Shown piece by piece: positions 25,327 to 34,950 of a stretch of DNA of 64,000 bases (position 1 is its first letter; every line of letters begins with the position of its first letter). The DNA lies in NCBI RefSeq assembly GCF_020034665.1, contig NZ_JAIQDI010000001.1:2666001-2730000 (forward strand). Reading direction: 5' to 3'. The position numbers and the translations under genes were made by a program. Source of the DNA: Niabella beijingensis (GTDB taxonomy: Bacteria > Bacteroidota > Bacteroidia > Chitinophagales > Chitinophagaceae). The notes beneath the pieces were generated by a model, which was not told the origin of the DNA, did not search any database, and saw nothing but the letters and a program-made list of their open reading frames with translations.

Positions 25327-26652
25327 TTAAATCTTTGGAAGCTGATACCCATTGTGATAAGCCGCCATAAGATAATCCGTGTTCAGTTTATTATCAGTAA
25401 ACCGGCTGGCAGCCTTATCCCAGGTAACTTTCGACTGGCTGCGGAAAGCGATATTTCCCATCTGGCAAACGGTGGCAATATGGGCACCGGTTTGAATGGG
25501 GCAGTTAAGGTCTGCTGTTTTCCGGGAACGTACCACCTCTATAAAATTCTGTGTATGCCGGTCGAGCCCGTTTTCAGAAGGGCTTTTCCGGGCAACACTT
25601 ACTTTTTGACCGCTGCGTTTTTCTTCCAGCACTTCCCAGCCGCCGCGATCCAGTTCAAGGGTGGCATTATTGCCAATAAAGGCAATGCCATGGTCTTTGC
25701 CAAACAGCCCGTTATCGATGCCCATGGCATGATCCCAGATAAGATTAAAATTGTCAAACTCATAGAGGGCTGCCAGGGTGTCCGGTGTTTCCTGGTAAAG
25801 ATCCGGATAGGCAAAGTCGCCGCCCAGTGCGGAAACCGTTTTGGGTACCTGGGCATTCATGCCAAAGATGGCATAGTCCATCAGGTGCACTCCCCAGTCG
25901 GTCATCAGTCCGCCGGCATAATCCCAGAACCAGCGGAAGTTAAAGTGGAACCTGCTGGAGTTGAAGGGCCGGGTTATTGCCGGTCCCAGCCACAGTTTAT
26001 AGTCCACACCCGGAGGCGGTGCGCTGTCTGCCACTTTCGGACCGGGTTTCATCCAGCCCTGGTAGCACCATACTTTTACCGTGCGGATATTACCCAGCTG
26101 ACCGGAACGGATAAAATCGACCGCATCACGGAAATGCTGCTGACTGCGCTGCCATTGACCCGCCTGCACCACTTTATTGTATTTTTCCTGGGCGGCCACC
26201 ATGGCCCGGCATTCGGCAATGGAGTTGCCTACCGGCTTTTCCACATATACATCCTTGCCGGCCTGAACGGCGTGGATCATGATCAGGGCATGCCAGTGAT
26301 CCGGGGTACCGATGATCACGGCATCAATATCCTTGCGGTCCAGCAACGAGCGGTAATCGTTATAGGTCCTTATTTTCGATGTGTCGATATTCATTTTCGA
26401 AAGCTCGGCCATCCGCTTGTCCAGCACGTTTTTGTCCACATCACAAAGCGCGGCAAGTGTTACACCCGGGTTCTTAAGCATGGAAAGGGTATCGGCCCAT
26501 CCCATTCCGTTGATCCCGATGGCGCCGATACGGATCTGATCGGCCGTGCTGCGGCGGATACGGGAAAAGTTCTGTGTATTAAACGACTGAAGGGCAAATC
26601 CGCCCAGCGCTAACAGGGAGGAGTGGGCAATAAATTTTCGTCTTGAATGCAT
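25327..26652 (-). CDS. Gfo/Idh/MocA-family oxidoreductase with Tat signal
   Basis: This is a 441-residue protein. A twin-arginine signal (SRRKFIAHSSLLALGGFALQ) directs folded export. The NAD(P)-binding domain shows IRIGAIGINGMGWADTLSML, then TLAALCDVDKNVLD, and the EKPVGNSIAECRAMV motif whose Lys is conserved in the family. The C-terminal alpha/beta domain has FRWFWDYAGGLMTDWGVHLM, a His-containing catalytic region. In Bacteroidota, secreted members act on sugars or cyclitols; the substrate is not evident. It is transcribed divergently from the LytS-type kinase gene 178 bp away. Confidence 0.9.
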   Translation of the reverse strand: MHSRRKFIAHSSLLALGGFALQSFNTQNFSRIRRSTADQIRIGAIGINGMGWADTLSMLKNPGVTLAALCDVDKNVLDKRMAELSKMNIDTSKIRTYNDYRSLLDRKDIDAVIIGTPDHWHALIMIHAVQAGKDVYVEKPVGNSIAECRAMVAAQEKYNKVVQAGQWQRSQQHFRDAVDFIRSGQLGNIRTVKVWCYQGWMKPGPKVADSAPPPGVDYKLWLGPAITRPFNSSRFHFNFRWFWDYAGGLMTDWGVHLMDYAIFGMNAQVPKTVSALGGDFAYPDLYQETPDTLAALYEFDNFNLIWDHAMGIDNGLFGKDHGIAFIGNNATLELDRGGWEVLEEKRSGQKVSVARKSPSENGLDRHTQNFIEVVRSRKTADLNCPIQTGAHIATVCQMGNIAFRSQSKVTWDKAASRFTDNKLNTDYLMAAYHNGYQLPKI

Positions 26653-26829
26653 GGCAAATTGTTTATACCGCTCAAATATACATAAAAATGAAATCGATTA
26701 CATATTGTGCCTTCCCCATCAGCCAGGTCCTGTAAACTGCTCTATTCAAATCTGCTGCTGCCGTTTTCAAAACGAGATTCGAAAAACAATGAAAAATGCT
26801 GTTGTTTTGTTAGAGCGATTTTTAAGGGT

Positions 26830-28554
26830 ATGAAAGGATATTTTTTTATTCTATTATTGACGTTGCTGAAAACGGCGGCTGCGCAGGATACAGACCGGCG
26901 ACATCCTTATTTCAGGGATACGTTTAACTGGCAGCAGGCAAGGACCGAGTTCCGGAATGCATGGAGCCGGGATGCCGGTGCGAGAAAGGATGGGAGAAGG
27001 GATCTGCGGATCATCGGGTATTATTCTACAACTATCTTATTGCAGGGTTTGTTTGCCCAGACCCGTGTCCCGCAATTAAAAGCCAACAGGCTGGACAGCA
27101 CGGATCATTATGAGACCTTTATGGGTTATTCAGGTGCCTATCCCATTCCGGTCTTTGATTCGGTAGGGGTCATTGTTACGATAAGCGGTATCAACAAGGG
27201 AAATGCGCACCAGTTTGAATACCGGATCTTAAAAGACAAAACGACCGAGCTGGTGCCCTGGTCTCAATGCACGACCTTCTGTGCGGCGGACCTTGTTTGG
27301 ATGGTCCCGGATGAGCCGCATGTAAAAGAGGTAGCGTACCTGGGTCAGTTTAAAGAAAGTATGGGCACCTTTTTATTATTCCAGGTAAGAAAAAAGAATG
27401 ATACAAAGGTATTGGTAACCCTGGGGGCTTACTGGCTGAAACGTGCACCCGAAGTGGTGGGTGTTTTTACCCAGCAAAACATGAATGCGTTTTTGACCGC
27501 GTTTAAAATTCAATGGCAGATGGATCCGGGCACCAATGTTGAGGATGGTGCGGAAGAGAAAAGGGACCGGCTCCTGATCAGGAAAGATACGTTCCAGAAT
27601 AATGAGAACAGCCTTATTTTCTATCTGGCAGATAAGGTAAGATCAAAGGAGATCGTCGAATATAACCTCATAAAAGGAACGGACAGCACTGGATGGAAAG
27701 CAAATGACTTTGATCTGAATTTTATCTGGTTAAAGGAACTGGCGCCGGGGCAATACCATCTTTTAACACGCTACAGCGTACAGCGGCAGAGCGTTTCCCG
27801 TTACCCGTTTATAATCCTTCCGGCCTGGTACCAGACCCTTTGGTTCAAAATACTCACCGGTATTGCAGCCATGCTCCTGCTGGCGTTTCTGATGATCCTT
27901 TACATAAACCGCCTTCAGCATAAAAAACTCAGAACGGCGGCTTTGCAAAAGCAGCAGATCTCTACAGAGTTAAAATCGATCCGGTCACAGTTTAATCCCC
28001 ACTTCGTATTCAACGCACTGAATTCGATACAGGGGCTGATCACAAAAAATGATCCGGCCGGAGCCCATCAGTACCTGTCGGAGTTCAGTGCCCTTATGCG
28101 GGAGTCATTAAAGGGAAGCGACCGCGAAATGATCAGTATTGCCCGCGAAACAGCAATACTGCGGAAGTACCTGAACCTGGAACAACTGCGTTTCGGGTTT
28201 GCCTATGAAATCAATACAGATGATGCAATTGATCTCAATGCGGTGGAGGTTCCGGCGCTTTTGCTGCAACCCCTGGCAGAGAATGCGGTCAAACACGGGA
28301 TTGCGGTCCTGCATGAAAGGGGGCTGCTGAAAATTGAATTCAGAAAAGAAGAAGAGGATCTGATTGTAACCGTGACGGATAACGGAAAGGGATTTGATCC
28401 TACAGAAGCGGCACAGGGTTTTGGTCTGAAGCTCACAAAAGACCGGATCGCATTGCTGAATGAAACCCTGCACCGGCAGCGGATCGGGCTTGCTTTTGAT
28501 AAAAACGGAAAAGAAACCAGTGCAATAATATATTTTAAAAACTGGCTATTATGA
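26830..28554 (+). CDS. LytS/YehU-type sensor histidine kinase
   Basis: This is a 574-residue kinase. A signal peptide (GYFFILLLTLLKTAAAQD) precedes a periplasmic sensor of about 330 residues, which ends with a membrane segment near residue 350 (ILTGIAAMLLLAFLMILYIN) after the typical PAWYQTLWFK. The cytoplasmic part has the His_kinase (PF06580) motif RSQFNPHFVFNALNSIQGLI, the N box LAENAVKHGI and the G box TDNGKGFDP. The frame is open upstream to 26707, but the ATG at 26830 fits the signal peptide. It shares an ATGA overlap with the response regulator gene. Confidence 0.92.
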   Translation: MKGYFFILLLTLLKTAAAQDTDRRHPYFRDTFNWQQARTEFRNAWSRDAGARKDGRRDLRIIGYYSTTILLQGLFAQTRVPQLKANRLDSTDHYETFMGYSGAYPIPVFDSVGVIVTISGINKGNAHQFEYRILKDKTTELVPWSQCTTFCAADLVWMVPDEPHVKEVAYLGQFKESMGTFLLFQVRKKNDTKVLVTLGAYWLKRAPEVVGVFTQQNMNAFLTAFKIQWQMDPGTNVEDGAEEKRDRLLIRKDTFQNNENSLIFYLADKVRSKEIVEYNLIKGTDSTGWKANDFDLNFIWLKELAPGQYHLLTRYSVQRQSVSRYPFIILPAWYQTLWFKILTGIAAMLLLAFLMILYINRLQHKKLRTAALQKQQISTELKSIRSQFNPHFVFNALNSIQGLITKNDPAGAHQYLSEFSALMRESLKGSDREMISIARETAILRKYLNLEQLRFGFAYEINTDDAIDLNAVEVPALLLQPLAENAVKHGIAVLHERGLLKIEFRKEEEDLIVTVTDNGKGFDPTEAAQGFGLKLTKDRIALLNETLHRQRIGLAFDKNGKETSAIIYFKNWLL

Positions 28555-29309
28555 TACAGGCCGTAATCATCGACGACGAACAAAATAATATTGATAACCT
28601 GGAAGGCCTGCTGCACCGGTATTGTCCGCAGGTGTATGTTGCCGGATTAGCGATAAATGCAGATGATGGGGCGGCTCTTATAAGAGGATTGAAACCGGAC
28701 CTTGTTTTCCTGGACATCCAGATGCCGGGCAAGAACGGGTTCCAGATGTTACAGGAGCTTTCTGTCCATTCTTTTGAGATCATCCTGATCACGGCCTTTG
28801 ATCAGTACGGCATCCAGGCCATTAAATTTTCTGCGGTGGACTATTTATTGAAGCCGCTGAATATCGGCGAACTGAAAACTGCTGTACAAAAAGCGGAGCG
28901 GCGCATCACCGAAAAAATGCAGAACCGCGAACTGGAAAATCTTTTACAACTGATCCGGAACCGGGAAGAACGATCTGCACATAAACTGGCACTGCCCACT
29001 GTAAAGGAAACACGGTTTGTACATCCGAAAGAGATCATCCGCTGCGAATCATCCAATGCCTATACCTTCTTCTTTTTAAATGATGCAACAAAGATCACCG
29101 TATCACACCCCATTTTTGAATATGAGGAACTGCTGAAGGATTATGGTTTTGTGCGCTGTCACCAGTCGCACCTGGTTAACAAGGCATACATCCGAAGCTG
29201 GGTAAAGGAAGACGGAGGTTTCCTGGTACTGGAAGATGAGAGCCGGATACCCGTTTCAAGAAGTAAGAAAGAACATGTTGCGGCGGTATTGATCACAATA
29301 AAAAAATAG
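28551..29309 (+). CDS. LytTR-family response regulator
   Basis: This is a 252-residue regulator. The receiver domain begins MIQAVIIDDEQNNIDNLEG, with the phospho-acceptor Asp in LVFLDIQMPGKNGFQML near residue 54 and the conserved Lys in DYLLKPLNIGEL. The LytTR DNA-binding domain follows from about residue 140: FVHPKEIIRCESSNAYTFFF, then FVRCHQSHLVNKAYIRSW. It is the partner of the kinase immediately upstream (ATGA overlap). The TlpA-like gene downstream is on the same strand and may be a target. Confidence 0.93.
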   Translation: MIQAVIIDDEQNNIDNLEGLLHRYCPQVYVAGLAINADDGAALIRGLKPDLVFLDIQMPGKNGFQMLQELSVHSFEIILITAFDQYGIQAIKFSAVDYLLKPLNIGELKTAVQKAERRITEKMQNRELENLLQLIRNREERSAHKLALPTVKETRFVHPKEIIRCESSNAYTFFFLNDATKITVSHPIFEYEELLKDYGFVRCHQSHLVNKAYIRSWVKEDGGFLVLEDESRIPVSRSKKEHVAAVLITIKK

Positions 29310-29371
29310 CTGCCGGTGAAGCAACCGGAACAGGAATGTTGCACCCAACGGATCACCAAAAAAATAGATAA

Positions 29372-31099
29372 ATGAAACAACTGTTACTGTTATTGAATGT
29401 GTTGATTGCCGTACCGGCCATCACCCAGGAGATCAGACCGGTATCCTTTGAGGACCGGACCACCACCACCTATATCAGTAAGCGGAAACCACCGGTTTTG
29501 CACCTACAACTCCTGAACGCGCCGGAAAAGGAGGCGGATGTAACGTACACGCTGGTGACGTTTGATCCGGGTTTTCAAAAACCGCAAAATACCAGACTGA
29601 ACCGTAACGGGGAAGCGGTTATTGTGCTGGAACACCCCCTGCCCTTCCAGCAGATATGGCTGGCGGTAAAAAATTATTTATATGCCGGCATTTATGTAAA
29701 CACGGATCTTACTGTTACCATTGATGCCGCCCGCTTAAAGGGAAAAGAGGCGTATATGATCGCTGACGGCATCACCTATACCGGCACAGACGGGGAATTG
29801 AACAGGGTCATGAATGAAAAAGTGATCTTTAAACAGGAAGAACGTAATCAGCTGCACAGTTTATTAGTAGATCTGTCCATCAAAAAGGCAAATGCCAACC
29901 GGAATACGCAACACCTGGACAGTTTAAACGCACACTATGAAACAACAGCGGACTCCATATACCGGAAGCTGGATGCAATGAACAATTCTTTTTTAGAAAA
30001 GCATCCGCGATTCGGTTGGGCCGTGCGGAATGAAACCGCTTCCGGATTTTATGAATGGCTCATCACCGGGTATTCGGGAACAGCGATCCCGGAAAAGTAT
30101 CTTGAAAAGATCCGGCACCACCGTCCCTACTTTACCAGTAATGACGGCCTGCTCTTTTACCGGTCGCTGAGCCGGTATTACGCTTTTAAAGAAAGCGCCG
30201 GTGAGCCGGATATGATCGAAGTGTTGTATAAGAACCGGGCCAATTACAATACCGTCAAAAAGCAGCTGCTGGACTCGTTGATGTATTATAAAAAACAGGA
30301 TACCGGTGACGGCAGGAATGCCGTTGTTGTAAAGACGTTGAATAAAAGAATGCGGGAGCTGTTTGGAAGCGAGATCACCCGGATCAACGTTGATAACTAC
30401 ATTTCACGTATTGAAAAATACAATGACCCCGTCAGGGCGGATATTTTAAAAATATTTTTGCTGGAATTGGGCAAAGATGAATTTGCCGTCACCTATCCTC
30501 AGATCCTGGATGCTGTTAGAACCGGCTGGTGCAAGGCGCTTATCCGGGAAGAACTGGCAGCAGCAACACAGAAACAGCAAGATATAAATGCGGTACTGGC
30601 AAAAGCCTCCCGGCTGGAAGACCGTGAAGCGTATATCGGCAGGCCGCTGGCCACATTACCCTTTGGGGCAAGCCTGTATCGCCTGGACAGCATCCGTAAT
30701 GCGGAAGATTTTATTGCCAACCTGAAAAGCCGGTTTAAAGATAAGGCGATCATCATTGACTTCTGGGCTACCTGGTGCGGACCCTGTATCGCTGATATGC
30801 CCTACAGCAAAAAACTGCACGCGGCCAACAGGGAATTGCCGGTTGAATATGTGTACCTGTGCACCAGCGCCTCATCGAGCGAAAAATTGTGGAAGGACCG
30901 GCTGGTGAGCCTTGAAATACCCGGCACCCATATTTATATGGACGATATTGTAGTTAACAAGCTGAAATCGGCCTTCAATGCCGGAGGCGGGTTCCCTGCT
31001 TATGTGGTGATCGATATCAATGGCAAAAGCCATCCCGACCGGATCAGTTACATGCAGCAGCTGGACGGGGATAAACTGAAAGATGTAACCGGGTTATAA
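29372..31099 (+). CDS. TlpA-like thioredoxin-fold protein with long N-terminal domain
   Basis: This is a 575-residue exported protein with a signal peptide (QLLLLLNVLIAVPAITQE). About 400 N-terminal residues contain an all-beta part followed by helices, a layout seen in Bacteroidota thiol-disulfide proteins with no known role. The C-terminal thioredoxin domain starts near residue 450 (FKDKAIIIDFWATWCGPCIA), with the active site WCGPC and a cis-Pro region at GGGFPAYVVI. It probably acts as a periplasmic thiol oxidoreductase. It stands 62 bp after the response regulator and may belong to the same unit. Confidence 0.85.
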   Translation: MKQLLLLLNVLIAVPAITQEIRPVSFEDRTTTTYISKRKPPVLHLQLLNAPEKEADVTYTLVTFDPGFQKPQNTRLNRNGEAVIVLEHPLPFQQIWLAVKNYLYAGIYVNTDLTVTIDAARLKGKEAYMIADGITYTGTDGELNRVMNEKVIFKQEERNQLHSLLVDLSIKKANANRNTQHLDSLNAHYETTADSIYRKLDAMNNSFLEKHPRFGWAVRNETASGFYEWLITGYSGTAIPEKYLEKIRHHRPYFTSNDGLLFYRSLSRYYAFKESAGEPDMIEVLYKNRANYNTVKKQLLDSLMYYKKQDTGDGRNAVVVKTLNKRMRELFGSEITRINVDNYISRIEKYNDPVRADILKIFLLELGKDEFAVTYPQILDAVRTGWCKALIREELAAATQKQQDINAVLAKASRLEDREAYIGRPLATLPFGASLYRLDSIRNAEDFIANLKSRFKDKAIIIDFWATWCGPCIADMPYSKKLHAANRELPVEYVYLCTSASSSEKLWKDRLVSLEIPGTHIYMDDIVVNKLKSAFNAGGGFPAYVVIDINGKSHPDRISYMQQLDGDKLKDVTGL

Positions 31100-31210
31100 G
31101 TGTTATCGAATCCGATGCTAACGCCTGGTCGAAAAGCAGACCGTCACGCTGTGATTCCGGCGGCTTACAGGGTGCTGCACAATAAAAAAAACGGGTTCAT
31201 TTTATACGGA

Positions 31211-33643
31211 TTAATTGGCTACATCATTGTTATTGATGCCCCGTTTGCTTCGTTTGATGTCCTGTTTTAGTTTCCCGAATTTGTAGTTGAGACTGAGCCC
31301 TGCCTTGCGGAAATATTCATCGGAAAAGTCGGTCTGCATAAAGTTGGACCCTGTTATTATGGTGCGACTGGTACGGAAGCGGGTAAACGGATTGTTGATG
31401 TAAGCGGAGAGGGCCAGTTTATTGTTCAAGAGATTTTTGGACAGCCCAAAGCTGGTGGCGATAAAACCATTTACCGTACCCTGGATCTGGGCCGGAGCGA
31501 TGTTTTTACCGACAAGATCCGCGGAGGCAGTGGCCGTCCAGCCTTTATTAAAAGTGTAGGTATTATTCAGCGATGCGGAATAAATAAAACGTTTCAGCTT
31601 TTGTGGTTGCGCATCGGCATCCGATTCGATCCAGAAATGAGCGAGGTTGCCGTTGATGACCGTCTTCAGGGCTTTGGTAACAGCAAGGTTGAGGTTCAGG
31701 TTGAATAGCAGCGCGGCTATATCACCGGAGTTGGAATAGGTAATATAGGTAATGCGGGTATCGGGGTCATACCGGGAAGATTTCAGGTCAAAATTATGCG
31801 CAAAAGCATAACTAAGCCCCACATTAACGGACTGCCTGCGATTGAAACCATAGCCGAGGTCAAAGTTGTGCAGCCGCGTTGCTTTAAGATCCGGATTTCC
31901 GCTTTCTTCAAAGTCCGGGTTAGAGCGGTTCACAAAGGGATTCAGCCGGTTGATACCCGGCCGCTTGAGGCGCTGGTTGTATCCCAGGTTGATATAACTG
32001 CCATCGGCATTGCTGTGATTGATGACCACTGCGGGCACCAGGTTGAAATAGCTATTGTTCACCTGGGTTCGGGTAGATTGAAATGCGATCTGGTTAATGG
32101 TTTGCTCCAGCCGCACACCTGCTTTAAAGCTCCATTGCTTCAATGCCAGCATATAGGTATTATATGCGGAAAGAACGGTTTGGTTATTGGCAAACACATT
32201 TTGCTGATCCGGGTCTTCAATAAACAGTGAACCATCGTATTGCAGGGTATGAAAATCGCTTTTATTCCGTCTGAAAATCGCCTTCACCCCCGCTTCAAGC
32301 TTTATCTTATTCAGGGTCTGGATATAATCGGCCTGGCCAGTCTGCTCCTGTGTGGAGGTATTATTGAACTGGTTAAAATCGCGGATATCATAGTCGATCA
32401 GATCGGTAAATCCATTCTCAGACCGGCTTTCTGTCTGGTACTGCATGAAGCGGTAAGATGCTGTAAGCAGTTTGGATTTGTCTTTTTTAAAACCCAGCTG
32501 ATAGTTCAGCGAACCATCAAAGCCGTTGTTCTTGTTCCGGGCAGTATTTTGCTGGCGGAACTGCTGCAACAATGTACCCGCGTTTTGCAACACCGAAAAT
32601 CTTGCAACACGGCCTTTAGAATAAAAGCCGCTGGCGTTGAGTTGAGCGGTAAACAGCTGCAGCGAATCGATCTCGTAACTGAACTGTGAACCGATATACC
32701 TGCCGTTGTTATTGTTTTTATTGGAGCCCGAAATGTTCAGCGATGTTGGCTGATTGCCGGTGGTATTGCGGCTGATGCCTGTTTGCACAGAAGGATTGTG
32801 GGTGGCATTGGCGCCACCGTAAAGCTCCAACCCGAATTTTTTATGTGTGGCTGTAAAAGAAAAACCGGCACCGGGTCCTCCTGTCGGGAAACTCTCATTC
32901 AGGTTAACAGTGCCTTTATAACCCTCACCTACTTTTTTTGTGGTGATGATATTGATAACGCCCGCGAGCCCTTCTGCATCATATTTAGAGGGAGGCGTGG
33001 TATACACTTCGATGCTTTGGATGGTGGAAGCGGGCAATCCTTTTAAAACCTCGATGGCATTATGATCCATCATACCTGAGGGTTTTCCGTTTATAAGGAT
33101 CCGGAAACCCGGCTGTCCTTTTAACAGAAGATTTCCCTGGGCATCGACAGAAAGAAAGGGGACTTTTTTCATGATCTCCAGTGTGCTGCGGAATTTGCTT
33201 TCGGGATCCGCTTCTATGTTGTAAATGAGCTTGTCCACTTCGCGCCGGATCAGCGGTTTGGCGGCTGTTACAGTTATATTCTGCAAACTTGTTCCCTGTT
33301 GCTGTAATTTGAGCTCACCCAAATCGAGTGTTTGACCAGCAACGGTATCCCAGTTAATGGCTTTTGTAAATGGATGACATGCTGTACAGCTTATGGTCAG
33401 CTGTGCGCCGGCAACTTTGGGGGCTTTGAGTAAAAAAGATCCCTGGGCGTTGGATGCTGCTGCAACGAGCAACCGGGTGTCCTTTACCAGGCTTACGGTA
33501 GCCCAGGCAACCGGCTGCTGTAGTGAATCGGAGATGCGGCCTCTAAGCAGTACTGTGTCCGGCGACTGTGCGAAGAGCACACGCGGAACCAATGGACATA
33601 AAACCAGCATCCAAAAAAGAGTAAAAAACTTTTTGGTTGTCAT
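31211..33643 (-). CDS. Outer-membrane beta-barrel protein of the TonB-receptor-like type (OMP_b-brl_3)
   Basis: This is an 810-residue protein. The signal peptide (MTTKKFFTLFWMLVLCPLVP) is followed by a carboxypeptidase-regulatory-like domain (LLRGRISDSLQQPVAWATVS), then a plug domain with AGVINIITTKK and GQPGFRILINGKPSGMMDHN, and a long beta-barrel with alternating aromatic strands. Barrel strands such as YINLGYNQRLKRPGINRLNP are typical of PF14905. There is no SusD-like partner next to it, so it is not a standard SusCD pair; such receptors are often regulated together with two-component or sigma genes. Its ligand is unknown. Confidence 0.88.
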   Translation of the reverse strand: MTTKKFFTLFWMLVLCPLVPRVLFAQSPDTVLLRGRISDSLQQPVAWATVSLVKDTRLLVAAASNAQGSFLLKAPKVAGAQLTISCTACHPFTKAINWDTVAGQTLDLGELKLQQQGTSLQNITVTAAKPLIRREVDKLIYNIEADPESKFRSTLEIMKKVPFLSVDAQGNLLLKGQPGFRILINGKPSGMMDHNAIEVLKGLPASTIQSIEVYTTPPSKYDAEGLAGVINIITTKKVGEGYKGTVNLNESFPTGGPGAGFSFTATHKKFGLELYGGANATHNPSVQTGISRNTTGNQPTSLNISGSNKNNNNGRYIGSQFSYEIDSLQLFTAQLNASGFYSKGRVARFSVLQNAGTLLQQFRQQNTARNKNNGFDGSLNYQLGFKKDKSKLLTASYRFMQYQTESRSENGFTDLIDYDIRDFNQFNNTSTQEQTGQADYIQTLNKIKLEAGVKAIFRRNKSDFHTLQYDGSLFIEDPDQQNVFANNQTVLSAYNTYMLALKQWSFKAGVRLEQTINQIAFQSTRTQVNNSYFNLVPAVVINHSNADGSYINLGYNQRLKRPGINRLNPFVNRSNPDFEESGNPDLKATRLHNFDLGYGFNRRQSVNVGLSYAFAHNFDLKSSRYDPDTRITYITYSNSGDIAALLFNLNLNLAVTKALKTVINGNLAHFWIESDADAQPQKLKRFIYSASLNNTYTFNKGWTATASADLVGKNIAPAQIQGTVNGFIATSFGLSKNLLNNKLALSAYINNPFTRFRTSRTIITGSNFMQTDFSDEYFRKAGLSLNYKFGKLKQDIKRSKRGINNNDVAN

Positions 33644-33877
33644 TACGAACGTATTTTAAACAAACCTATTTGCCGGCAGCGGCAGTAAGAAACCGAAAGC
33701 GGTGAACGGCAGGTTTTAACAGGTCAAGGCTTGTATTGCGGGGTAAAATTTTTAAGAAGTTGCTACCATGATGGCGATCACTTTTATCAGGGGATAAGGA
33801 GCGTTCCGGTCTGGCTGCGGTTACCCCTTCCATTTCTGTTTGAGGTCCCGGACCAAAAGACAGGAGATGAACGAAGA

Positions 33878-34213
33878 TCAGTCGGTCTTGTTGCGGGATG
33901 CAATAAGATAATAGACCAGGAACCCTGCTGCAATAAAAACGGTTTCTATTCCCCAGGGAACAGCGGATCTTTCCCAATCGAGAGAAAGCGATCCGATCAC
34001 AATAAGCCCGGCACCACCAAACAGCAGCAGGATGCCCCATTTCAGGGAGGACAAAAGATTATTTTTTCTGGTGAGGAGCCGCAGGTAAGGTTCGTCCAGC
34101 TGTCCCGACCGGATCAGCCGCCTTTTTAGTAAATAATTCATAAACTCAATACCCACTCCGGCAAGAATGGCGACAACCGCCACAATCATAAAGAACGAGA
34201 GAATACCTTCCAT
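33878..34213 (-). CDS. Small membrane protein, DUF6249-like
   Basis: This is a 111-residue protein with three membrane segments: FFMIVAVVAILAGVGIEFM, WGILLLFGGAGLIVIGSL and IETVFIAAGFLVYYLIAS. Between the first two lies a basic/acidic stretch (KRRLIRSGQLDEPYLRLL). The layout matches small proteins found beside ECF sigma genes in Bacteroidota (DUF6249-like), but the assignment is by pattern only. The upstream frame begins at 34255; the ATG at 34213 fits the first membrane segment better. It is divergent from the ECF sigma gene at 34405 and shares its control region. Confidence 0.7.
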   Translation of the reverse strand: MEGILSFFMIVAVVAILAGVGIEFMNYLLKRRLIRSGQLDEPYLRLLTRKNNLLSSLKWGILLLFGGAGLIVIGSLSLDWERSAVPWGIETVFIAAGFLVYYLIASRNKTD

Positions 34214-34293
34214 ATTATTATCTTTAAATGCGATCAGATAACCAGTAGTCACCAAAACAGATCAGAAGGTTGCGGGAAGACAAGGATTTTTTT

Positions 34294-34320
34294 TGCAACA
34301 TTTCCGACACGTTTCGTGTC
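34294..34320 (+). promoter_or_regulatory. Candidate ECF-type promoter of the sigma/membrane-protein unit
   Basis: TGCAAC (34294-34299) and CGTGTC (34315-34320) are separated by 15 bp, which matches the AAC ... CGT layout of ECF-dependent promoters. GACACG-TTT-CGTGTC (34306-34320) also forms a hairpin. It lies 84 bp before the sigma factor ATG and suggests autoregulation. Confidence 0.45.
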
Positions 34321-34404
34321 CCATCCTTAAACAATAAATGGCTATGAATAAAAAGGCATATCTTATGCTTCCAACTTTTGTTCATTACTTACAGCGCTTC
34401 AGAT

Positions 34405-34950
34405 ATGTTTGATGAAAGAGAAACGGTTTCGTCGGTACGTAACGGCGATATGCGGGCCTTTGAACTGCTGATAAAACAATATGAACGGTTGGTCTTTTCT
34501 ATTATAAGCCGGTTGGTGGATCATGGAAATGATACGGAAGATATTGCCCAGGAGGTTTTTATCAAAATCTATAACGGCCTGGAGAGATTCGCCTTCCAGT
34601 CTAAATTGTCCACATGGGTCGCCAGCATTACCTACCATACGGCACTGAATTATATACGCGATCACAAAAAGCATACGACATCAGGTGCTGCCGGAATGCA
34701 GGACGGAATGTATTTTACCACGGAAACCCCCGCCCGGTTATCGGAACAAAAGGAAATAAACAGATATGTTCATCAGTTAATAGGAGAAATGCCGGTTGCA
34801 TATAAAACAGTACTGACATTATATCACCTCCATGAAATGTCGTACGAAGAAATCGGGAAAATAACGGGGATGCCCGAGGGTACTGTTAAAAACTACCTTT
34901 TCCGCGCACGTAAAATTTTAAAGGAGCAACTTAAAAAATGCTTGGAATGA
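34405..34950 (+). CDS. ECF RNA polymerase sigma factor
   Basis: This is a 181-residue protein. Region 2 carries RAFELLIKQYERLVFSIISR, TEDIAQEVFIKIY and LSTWVASITYHTALNYIRDH, and region 4 carries MPVAYKTVLTLYHLHEMSYE, then EIGKITGMPEGTVKNYLFRA. A low-complexity linker (HKKHTTSGAAGM) joins them. The ATG at 34405 is chosen over an upstream TTG. Its stop overlaps the next ATG (ATGA). It resembles the RpoE-like sigma factors of the phylum, and a candidate ECF promoter precedes it. Confidence 0.9.
   Translation: MFDERETVSSVRNGDMRAFELLIKQYERLVFSIISRLVDHGNDTEDIAQEVFIKIYNGLERFAFQSKLSTWVASITYHTALNYIRDHKKHTTSGAAGMQDGMYFTTETPARLSEQKEINRYVHQLIGEMPVAYKTVLTLYHLHEMSYEEIGKITGMPEGTVKNYLFRARKILKEQLKKCLE

Noticed and set aside
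25354..26613. Long plus-strand frame (419 codons) opposite the Gfo/Idh/MocA gene
   Set aside because: It is a mirror frame of a clear protein gene with full family motifs on the minus strand.
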